From Paenibacillus psychroresistens (GTDB lineage Bacteria; Bacillota; Bacilli; Paenibacillales; NBRC-103111), in contig NZ_CP034235.1 of NCBI RefSeq assembly GCF_009728935.1, positions 5,593,501-5,657,500 on the forward strand: DNA of 64,000 nt, given 5' to 3'. Made by a program: the position numbers and the translations under genes. Below are positions 57,871 through 64,000 of this stretch, piece after piece. Each line of letters opens with the position of its first letter. Positions within the stretch are counted from its first letter, which is position 1. The notes below the pieces were generated by a model. It made no database searches and was not told the DNA's origin. It saw nothing but the letters and a program-made list of their open reading frames with translations.

Positions 57871-58878
57871 TTATTTTGGTCGAATCCCTGAGCCAATAAT
57901 TTGCATAGAAGGATGTAAGGATTCCGCCACGAAATCCTCTATACTCGGAACGAAGATAACTGCGACCAATTCATTCACAGGGTCAATTGTAAGTGCGGAC
58001 CATCCTGCTCCATGATGGGAAAAGGATTGAGGAGACATAGTACCTATCACATTACCATCTAAGAACAACCCTAACCCATCGGACGTCATTTGCTGGATGA
58101 GCTGATCGTTTATAATTCTTTTCCCTTCAAAAGTACCTTGGTTTAGCATCATCTGTCCCAATTTTTGAAGATCATCTAAAGTAGAAAACAACCCTCCGAA
58201 AGATCTCGGAACCGCTCGATAATTCTCCGGAGCCAAACTGTTTTCTTCCCGTGGGAGAACGAGTGAAAGAAGCGACTCCTGCTGTAATGAAAGTTTAAAT
58301 GAAGTCATCGTCATATTCAGCGGCATGAGCAACATTTCTTCTACAAATTGTTCGTAAGAATTACCGAAGACCCTGGAGATGATGACTCCTAGAAGAGCAA
58401 ACCCTGCGTTCGAATACTCGAAAGTAGTTCCTGGTTCAGTCATATATCTACTCTCTGTCAGAGGAGAAATCCAATCTGCGAGATGGAAAGAATTAAAAAA
58501 AATAGGGTCGAAATGCATTCCTGATTGATGTGTTAGCAAATGGCGAAGCGTAATTCCCCTAAATCCATTACAATCTAACTCATGCAAATAACGAGTGATC
58601 TTATCTTCTAGATTCAACTTGCCCTGTTCGACAAGCTTAAGTACTGCGAGTGCAGTGATGATCTTCACAATGGATTGAACAGGTCTGATAGCATCGACGC
58701 TGAACGAAGTACCGTTAAACCCAGACGAGCCTAAAGCTTCCTTAGCGATGATGCGATTATTTTGAGATATCACAAAACTTGCTCCCTGTAGTCGGTTTTG
58801 CATGATAAGATTTTGAAAGTGAACCTTAAGCAGTTGAATGGCTTCCAGATTATAAGTATTTGTCTTCATTCCAGCCAT
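57871..58878 (-). CDS. Class C beta-lactamase-like serine hydrolase
   Basis: This 335-residue protein has the SxxK nucleophile in PVQSIVKIITAL (Ser about 69). EYSNAGFALLG supplies Tyr-x-Asn and SHHGAGWSAL the third motif. No signal peptide is visible, so it may be cytoplasmic or an esterase (EstB/DAP-type) rather than a resistance enzyme. GGAGGG precedes the ATG, which lies inside the end of the VanZ gene (29-bp overlap). Confidence 0.85.
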   Translation of the reverse strand: MAGMKTNTYNLEAIQLLKVHFQNLIMQNRLQGASFVISQNNRIIAKEALGSSGFNGTSFSVDAIRPVQSIVKIITALAVLKLVEQGKLNLEDKITRYLHELDCNGFRGITLRHLLTHQSGMHFDPIFFNSFHLADWISPLTESRYMTEPGTTFEYSNAGFALLGVIISRVFGNSYEQFVEEMLLMPLNMTMTSFKLSLQQESLLSLVLPREENSLAPENYRAVPRSFGGLFSTLDDLQKLGQMMLNQGTFEGKRIINDQLIQQMTSDGLGLFLDGNVIGTMSPQSFSHHGAGWSALTIDPVNELVAVIFVPSIEDFVAESLHPSMQIIGSGIRPK

Positions 58879-59359
58879 TTTTATCCCTCCAGAGTTCTTG
58901 AGCTTTTCTAGCTCTTTTTATGTAATTTCTGAGAACACCATAAACACTATAGCCGATTAAACAACCTATTGTATTTAGAAGAATGTCATCTATATCAAAG
59001 TATCCCAGCATTGTGAAGAATTGAAATGTTTCTATTCCAATTATGGATATGAAGCAAATCAAAATGGATTTTACAAACTTTCTGCATTTTCTAAAAATAA
59101 TCGGTATAAGAAATCCTAACGGACTAAATGGAATAATATTACCCAAAATATTGGTATAGGCATACGAATCAGTCATATTTTGCAAATAACGTGTCATACT
59201 TTGAAATGGAATTAAGTTATAGTTCCAATAACCTGCACTTCTACTTTCTTTTATGGAAATAATTCTATCGATTGATTCATTAAACTTCACAACAACAAAA
59301 AATAGTAACAAACATATATAAACAACAAATATTATCTTCCATATATTCACTAACTTCAT
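58850..59359 (-). CDS. VanZ-family membrane protein
   Basis: This 169-residue protein has about four helices. NLIPFQSM, NILGNIIPFSPLGFLIPIIF and GIETFQFFTMLGYFDIDDIL are VanZ signatures. The family is linked to glycopeptide tolerance or lipid handling, but most members are of unknown role. GGGGGG precedes the ATG. The gene is A+T-rich. Confidence 0.88.
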   Translation of the reverse strand: MKLVNIWKIIFVVYICLLLFFVVVKFNESIDRIISIKESRSAGYWNYNLIPFQSMTRYLQNMTDSYAYTNILGNIIPFSPLGFLIPIIFRKCRKFVKSILICFISIIGIETFQFFTMLGYFDIDDILLNTIGCLIGYSVYGVLRNYIKRARKAQELWRDKNGWNEDKYL

Positions 59360-59460
59360 TTAGTCCCCCCAGTTCGCTTATACAATATCTTATGATATTT
59401 TTTTCACTAATAAGAATACTCATTAAGTTCCTCCCTGATTTGAGAGGACTGCTGTCTGAG

Positions 59461-60084
59461 TTACTCGCTTCTTGATATACCTTCATATTCTCTTGAAACG
59501 TTATCTAGTCCAATCATTATCTTCATCCATTTCTCCTCTTTAATAAAACTTTCCTTATTACTGATGTGCTTTCTTATTGTTTCTGTTTGATTTTCACTAG
59601 CAATCCCTGGGTACTCTTTTGAAATTACTGAAATCCATTTATCTACTAGCTCATTGATTTTATTTAATTTCATATTATCTTGATTGGAAATGTTGTTGAA
59701 ATCATTCCTTTGAAAATAAAAACCCAAATTATTAGAAACAGTTGCAGTTTTGTTTTGTAGATTAGCTTCTTCATCAAGGTTAAAATAGCTAATAAAATAA
59801 TCAAAATCTTGTGATGTCGTTGATGTTTTATATAGTCTATCAGCCAAAATTTCTTTTGTGGTAGAGTTGGATTTGTTATTTAGCAAGGATGTTAATTCTT
59901 CTTTAATGGAAAATATATAACCTATCAGTTCGCAATACTTGTTTGACAATTCCTGCGAAAGATAGCTCTCATATTTCTTGTTATTTTGATTTTCATTGTA
60001 AATAAGAAAAATCAAGCTCAACATTATCAAGCCAATTATTATGTATTTCCAATTGAAATTAATTTTCCGTACCTCTTTATTCAA
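59461..60084 (-). CDS. Membrane-anchored protein of unknown function
   Basis: This 207-residue protein has one N-terminal helix (about 12-28; YIIIGLIMLSLIFLIY) and a long Asn/Lys/Ser-rich extracellular helical region without Cys motifs. A TTG start follows GGAGG. The base composition is clearly more A+T-rich than its neighbours, suggesting acquisition from elsewhere. No family is recognised. Confidence 0.65.
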   Translation of the reverse strand: MNKEVRKINFNWKYIIIGLIMLSLIFLIYNENQNNKKYESYLSQELSNKYCELIGYIFSIKEELTSLLNNKSNSTTKEILADRLYKTSTTSQDFDYFISYFNLDEEANLQNKTATVSNNLGFYFQRNDFNNISNQDNMKLNKINELVDKWISVISKEYPGIASENQTETIRKHISNKESFIKEEKWMKIMIGLDNVSREYEGISRSE

Positions 60085-60477
60085 GATTATGCTCCTCCAC
60101 TGTATAACGATGATATTAAATAGTAAGACGCCAGCCCTCCCAGAAAGTTCCTATTATACCACGTTTTATTTTGAGGAGTATTTGCTTTTCTGCCTATTAC
60201 TTTAATATAACTTTCTTATTATTCTCGAAATTCAATGAGAAAGGGATGAGTTAGATTATTAAGTGCCCTATCTATTCTTTCCATAAAATTGCCCCACGTT
60301 ATCATTTTTCTTGCCTCTTCCATAGAGAAGTAACCGACCTCATCACTCTCGATAAAAGACACGGATATATTTAGAATCAAAATAGTTTTTATGAGCGTGT
60401 AATTCATGATCTCACGTGGAGATTGGAAACTTATCCCATGTTTCCGCGTTTAAGTTAAAAAGAGGAGATGACGCAAC
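60085..60477. other. Mostly non-coding gap with a gene remnant
   Basis: Apart from the 60219-60407 frame, the 393 bases hold only A+T-rich sequence (60120-60220) and a promoter-like stretch before the 60478 gene. No RNA gene or repeat was seen. Confidence 0.5.
60219..60407 (-). pseudogene. Possible tail of a NUDIX-type hydrolase
   Basis: The frame encodes 62 residues. The part ESDEVGYFSMEEARKMITWG, NFMERIDRALNN looks like the C-terminal section of NUDIX proteins, but the NUDIX box is absent. The start has no good ribosome site. It may be a degraded fragment or a small unknown protein. Confidence 0.35.
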
Positions 60478-62052
60478 ATGAGAAAAAAATGGACAGGATA
60501 TGTGCTCGCATTTTCATTATTCGTGAGCTTGTTGTTGCCTGCCGAACAAACTAGGGCCGCGGAAGTGACCGTAAAGGTTACGCTGCCGGATTTTGCGGTG
60601 AACTTGAACGGTCATAAGGTGGAAAATCAGTACCGTGAATACCCACTGCTGGTTTATCACGATATCACTTATTTTCCGATGACCTGGAGCGATACCAGAC
60701 TGCTTGGTTTAGAAGCGATATGGTCGCAGGCAGCTGGCTTAAATATTAAACAAAGCGAGGTGACCTCTTCATACGCACCTTACAAGTCCGGTATTCGTAA
60801 TGCGGCCACATATTCCGCGAAGATTTCTACATCGGCAATCACTGTCAATGGTAAGGTGATCAACAACTCAAAAGAACAATATCCGTTATTGAGCTTCCGA
60901 AACGTTACGTATTTCCCTCTAACCTGGCGTTTCGCGCATGAGGAATTCGGTTGGGATTACAAGTGGAGTACGGCCAGCGGACTTAGCATCTCATCCCATA
61001 ACCTGCAGCTGCAAACGGTTGACCTTCCCGCATATGCTGCTAAAAACGATGTCGCCCTTTTCAAAGGGTATTATTATTTCGTTGAGACAAAGGACACCTC
61101 AAACCATATATATCGAGCACCAGTGAATCGACCGTCTGCCAAAGAAGAGGTTTATTCTTATAGTCACGCAGATACTCACACAGACGTTAACTCTGATCTA
61201 GTGGGGCCTTTTTCCTTTCAAATCCGTGAGAACATGCTGTGGTTTACCTATCAAATCGGGGGAGGTGTTACTGGTAGCAAAGAGTTCGTGAAAATCGGTG
61301 AAGATGGGAAAACAGTGGTGTTACAACTAGGACATCCTTATATGGATTTCCGTGATACACCTTATGGAACATTAATCGTCGATCTTGGCGCCGGTGACGT
61401 CAAATTGTCTTTGCTGCCACTGGGTCAGGCAGAGACGAAAGCCAAAAGTGTTGGTGACCCGGAGCTGATGTACGCCTATCATGTTACACAGAATGGCCTT
61501 ACAGCTACCTCTGTCGTCGGAGATTATGTCTACGTGTTATGTCATCAACAAATGGCAACTGCGCCAAATTTCATCTATAAAATCAACCTAAAAACGAATA
61601 AGACAGAAAAGATCGTTGACTCGCCTGTACGATGGTTCCAGATTGCCAATAACAAGCTGATCTATATCAAAAAAGATGAGAACAATGCGTTATATTCGTC
61701 TACGCTGGACGGGACGAATGAAATGAAGCTGTCCGAGCATGCTGTGTCTTGGTTTGACAGTATTGACGGCAAGCTATTCTACACAACGAAGAATAAAGCA
61801 AACCGATTTGAGCTGTATCAGGCTGATCCAAATGGGGAAGACCCTCTTGTCTCGACATCGCCAGTCGCTAGCGTACGAGTGTCAAATGACAAGCTCGTAT
61901 GCCAGCTAGGTGGTAGCGATGGTGTCGTGATTCTGGACGGTTCAGGTAACTTACTGCTAAAAGTAGCGGATCCGATCGCGCGTGTTCTTACGTCCGATAA
62001 TGGAGTATTACTCCAAAATTCTAAGAATTCCACTTTAGAATTTATTCGTTAA
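60478..62052 (+). CDS. Secreted protein with stalk-like N-domain and DUF5050-type propeller
   Basis: This 524-residue protein has a signal peptide (to about TRA at 27). Two stalk-like repeats follow (NQYREYPLLVYHDITYFPMT and KEQYPLLSFRNVTYFPLTW, about 45-170). The remainder (about 180-520) is a DUF5050-like beta-propeller (YYYFVETKDTSNHIYRAP, VYVLCHQQMATAPNFIYKI). It is probably a cell-surface or matrix protein. AAAGAGGAG precedes the ATG. Its GC content is higher than that of the upstream genes. Confidence 0.82.
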   Translation: MRKKWTGYVLAFSLFVSLLLPAEQTRAAEVTVKVTLPDFAVNLNGHKVENQYREYPLLVYHDITYFPMTWSDTRLLGLEAIWSQAAGLNIKQSEVTSSYAPYKSGIRNAATYSAKISTSAITVNGKVINNSKEQYPLLSFRNVTYFPLTWRFAHEEFGWDYKWSTASGLSISSHNLQLQTVDLPAYAAKNDVALFKGYYYFVETKDTSNHIYRAPVNRPSAKEEVYSYSHADTHTDVNSDLVGPFSFQIRENMLWFTYQIGGGVTGSKEFVKIGEDGKTVVLQLGHPYMDFRDTPYGTLIVDLGAGDVKLSLLPLGQAETKAKSVGDPELMYAYHVTQNGLTATSVVGDYVYVLCHQQMATAPNFIYKINLKTNKTEKIVDSPVRWFQIANNKLIYIKKDENNALYSSTLDGTNEMKLSEHAVSWFDSIDGKLFYTTKNKANRFELYQADPNGEDPLVSTSPVASVRVSNDKLVCQLGGSDGVVILDGSGNLLLKVADPIARVLTSDNGVLLQNSKNSTLEFIR

Positions 62053-62077
62053 ACGAAAGTTCAATATTATGATTAAT

Positions 62078-62105
62078 GGGTTGCTGAATGCAGCCCATTT
62101 TTTTG
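62078..62105 (+). terminator. Terminator after the DUF5050-type gene
   Basis: TGGGTTGC and GCAGCCCA pair with one wobble around TGAAT, followed by seven Ts. Confidence 0.8.
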
Positions 62106-62123
62106 TCAGTAAAAACTCCCCAT

Positions 62124-62654
62124 TTAATTGGACAGATAATTTTCATTATACCACTTTCTAAGCTGATTAATTTGAGCCTGATGATAGCGGCTATGGTCAG
62201 CCATATGCCATATGCCCCAGCGTATGGTTGCTTGCTTTTCATTTTCATGTCCAAAAGTAACAACGTTATCTAAATCAGAATCTGTTAATTGTGAGCATGT
62301 ATCTTTCATCATTTTTACTACATCTTAGTATTTAGACATAAGTGTGTTCAAAGACATCCCTTTGACCATGGGAAGCCTATTATTTGCATCTAACATGGGG
62401 CCATATTGCTCTTTTAAATGATGAGGAAGTGGTTGATCTTTCATTCTATAAACCCAATTAAGATCAACGTACATAATATGTTTTATTAATTGTGCGGTAC
62501 TATTAAAGTTGTTATTTAGCCCCTTATAATCTACTTCTTCATTCGACATGCCATCAGTGATTACTTGTAGTCGTTGGCTATTCTCTTCCACAGCGGAATA
62601 TAATATTCCCACAATAGGTGACATATTTGCTTCGCCTTGTAAATCATAAAGCAT
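62124..62654 (-). pseudogene. DinB-family protein with an internal stop codon
   Basis: From ATG 62654 the frame reads MLYDLQGEANMSPIVGILYS, with the DinB helix containing STAQLIKHIMYVDLNWVYR. TAA at 62325-62327 then interrupts it inside MSKY-DVVKMMKD. The same frame continues to 62124 with VTFGHENEKQATIRWGIWHM and DHSRYHQAQINQLRKW, supplying the remaining metal His residues. The lost codon is most simply CAA changed to TAA. The region is otherwise intact, so the loss looks recent. DinB proteins are often thiol- or metal-dependent transferases. Confidence 0.82.
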
Positions 62655-62676
62655 CCTAGTTTCTGCTCCCTCGCTT

Positions 62677-63105
62677 TTATTTACCTGCAGATGCATGCTG
62701 TTTGATTAGATTTTCGATATTAATTCCATTTATGACCAAACCAGTAATGTCGCAGTTCTCCAGCTTCACATTCGTTAGATTACATTCAGTAAACACACCT
62801 TGTTTTAATGAACAGTTCCTGAATTGCAATGGATTTCGTTCTTGTTGATCCGACTCTGGCTGATCCTTATCAGAGAAACCTATATGGTTAAATTGGGCTC
62901 CCCCCCATTGTGCACCATCAATAACCAAATCACTCAGATTCGCATCAGAGATACTCATACCCGTCAGGTTGACATCGCTCAACGTCACTCCAGATAGATT
63001 GGCACATTGAAAAGAGACCTGCTCCGCTCGCACATTCTTAAAGCTAGACCCAGTGATATCTGAGTTTATGACGGTTATTATCTTCTTTTCGTTTTCCAAT
63101 AGCAC
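62677..63105 (-). CDS. Pentapeptide-repeat protein
   Basis: This protein of about 142 residues has A(D/N)Lxx repeats in two blocks (about 15-75, CANLSGVTLSDVNLTGMSIS; about 95-125, CSLKQGVFTECNLTNVKLEN) forming a right-handed quadrilateral helix. The GTG at 63105 has AGGAGG 8 bases upstream; the TTG at 63111 is too near it. The role is unknown; relatives can mimic DNA or act as adaptors. Confidence 0.8.
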   Translation of the reverse strand: MLLENEKKIITVINSDITGSSFKNVRAEQVSFQCANLSGVTLSDVNLTGMSISDANLSDLVIDGAQWGGAQFNHIGFSDKDQPESDQQERNPLQFRNCSLKQGVFTECNLTNVKLENCDITGLVINGINIENLIKQHASAGK

Positions 63106-63315
63106 TATCAAGACCTCCTAAAAGTTGGTATTTATTTATAATCCAGTATATATCAGAAAACCATGCTGTCCAAGCAATAGTTTGCTATGGGTATAACAAT
63201 AGATTTACTGATTGCAAAAAATGCTCTTTAGATTCTTGATTAATCCTAATCTCCTCTTTTTCGAACAAATCAATCTTGCAATACAACAACTTCAACTACA
63301 TAGCTAATAAGCTTT

Positions 63316-64000
63316 TCACCCATATTGGCTATCACTAGGTTTGGAGGAGCTTTTTATATTTTCAACATTCCAACTAATGAGGGTTGTGCTATCAATCGTT
63401 TTGTCATTATGTAATCCTCTTACAAATGAATTAATATTCCCTGATAAGTCATCTCCATGAAATAAGTTGTTAATAGTATTAACTTGCTGATCGTTTTGTA
63501 AGAATCCATCTGTAACCATTAGTATATTATTGAAACCAGTTCTAAGTTCTCTACGACCCGAAGAATAGCAAGGTACCTCTAGTTCGAAGGTATTCACTTT
63601 TCCAATCCATTCATAAAAATTTCGCTGATTTAACATATTCTGATTCCAGAAAAGCAAATCAGCATGAAATAAGAACAACATACAATCTCCAACAGAAAAC
63701 CACCATAAAAAATTGCTTTTTCTTACACATATTAAACAAGACGTCTCACCGCTTACTTTTTTGCAAGCATTTACAAAATTTTCAGATTTAAAAAATTCGA
63801 GAATACAGCTTTCAATATCTATGAAAAGATGCTTAATAGAACGATTTAATATTGAAAAAATATTCTCTTTTTCTTTTGTTAGTGTATTAATAATAAGTTC
63901 TGCACTTTCGCTGGAAGAATGTGCATCAAGTAGAATAACAAATTCCCAATCATTATTTGGATCACACCAAATAAGTAAACCGTCTTCATTTTTTGTTGCT
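63316..64000 (-). CDS. PP2C-like serine/threonine phosphatase, C-terminal part (cut by window edge)
   Basis: The frame is open from the edge for 228 codons. Residues near the edge (NEDGLLIWCDPNNDW, EFVILLDAHSSSESAELI) match the N-terminal metal Asp motifs of PPM phosphatases. FLWWFSVGDCMLFLF fits the VGDSRxY motif, ILMVTDGFLQ the conserved D-G, and DSTTLISWNV the final DNxT strand. Several positions are unusual (DAHSS for DGxGG), so it may be a divergent phosphatase. The start is outside the window. Confidence 0.72.
   Translation of the reverse strand, partial: ATKNEDGLLIWCDPNNDWEFVILLDAHSSSESAELIINTLTKEKENIFSILNRSIKHLFIDIESCILEFFKSENFVNACKKVSGETSCLICVRKSNFLWWFSVGDCMLFLFHADLLFWNQNMLNQRNFYEWIGKVNTFELEVPCYSSGRRELRTGFNNILMVTDGFLQNDQQVNTINNLFHGDDLSGNINSFVRGLHNDKTIDSTTLISWNVENIKSSSKPSDSQYG

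Noticed and set aside
59280..59486. 68-residue frame overlapping the VanZ start
   Set aside because: It overlaps VanZ and the unknown anchored protein, and it shows no ribosome site or domain.
1..64000. CRISPR arrays, insertion sequences, tRNA or rRNA genes
   Set aside because: No direct-repeat/spacer pattern, transposase-like protein, cloverleaf or rRNA-like sequence was recognised on reading both strands; tRNAs could still be missed by eye.

Overview
The window looks like a chromosomal segment of a low-GC, spore-forming Firmicute of the Paenibacillaceae. The reasons are the strong AGGAGG-type ribosome binding sites with frequent TTG/GTG starts, the many AraC-type regulators beside orphan glycosidases, S-layer homology and copper-amine-oxidase-N-like cell-surface proteins, WG-repeat and DUF4179/ECF-sigma modules, and Bacillus-like Ssu/Cys gene orders. 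No rRNA, tRNA, insertion sequence, prophage or CRISPR array was seen.

Layout. 1-3.9 kb: the start of a CopC-like copper protein, then a class I ribonucleotide reductase (nrdA-nrdB) behind a promoter carrying two tandem NrdR boxes. 3.9-7.3 kb: an operon on the minus strand encoding a Zn-sensing ArsR repressor, a His-rich heavy-metal P-type ATPase and two FluC/CrcB fluoride channels, the last three genes joined by ATGA overlaps. 7.3-10.3 kb: a GH42 beta-galactosidase divergent from an AraC regulator. 10.4-27.7 kb: a sulfur region containing cysE, cysK, ssuEADCB, yezD, an alpha/beta hydrolase, cysA-W-T and the sulfate-binding protein, then purA with a divergent LysR regulator. It also holds a 71-residue protein that is 48% methionine. 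A 17-bp palindrome-like motif recurs at the sulfate-transporter promoter, at a nitroreductase and at a small coiled-coil gene, suggesting one sulfur regulon.

27.6-38 kb: a heterodimeric ABC exporter, an RsgA GTPase, a secreted protein made of five 12-residue PPDPY repeats, a beta-helix secreted protein, a frameshifted truncated hemoglobin and a Crp/Fnr regulator, with Crp-like and other shared dyads between them. Next come a CD3324-type HTH protein, a free-standing 15-residue peptide unit and a PhyH dioxygenase. 38-51 kb: AraC regulators, an S-layer YcdB-type protein, folA-thyA, and an alpha-galactoside set (GH4, GH36-like, SGNH hydrolase, one intact and one deleted sugar-binding lipoprotein, but no permeases). 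51-64 kb: a mosaic of small accessory genes (GNATs, APH-like kinase, ECF sigma with DUF4179 partner, WG-repeat, VanZ, beta-lactamase-like, pentapeptide, PP2C-like). It contains several decayed genes: two DinB-family genes, a GNAT fragment and a possible NUDIX tail.

The strongest candidates for something undescribed are the methionine-rich protein at 11727-11942, the 15-residue peptide unit at 37100-37210, the PPDPY-repeat secreted protein at 32514-32807 and the metal ATPase/dual FluC operon. Gene functions rest on motif recognition by eye; no database search was run.
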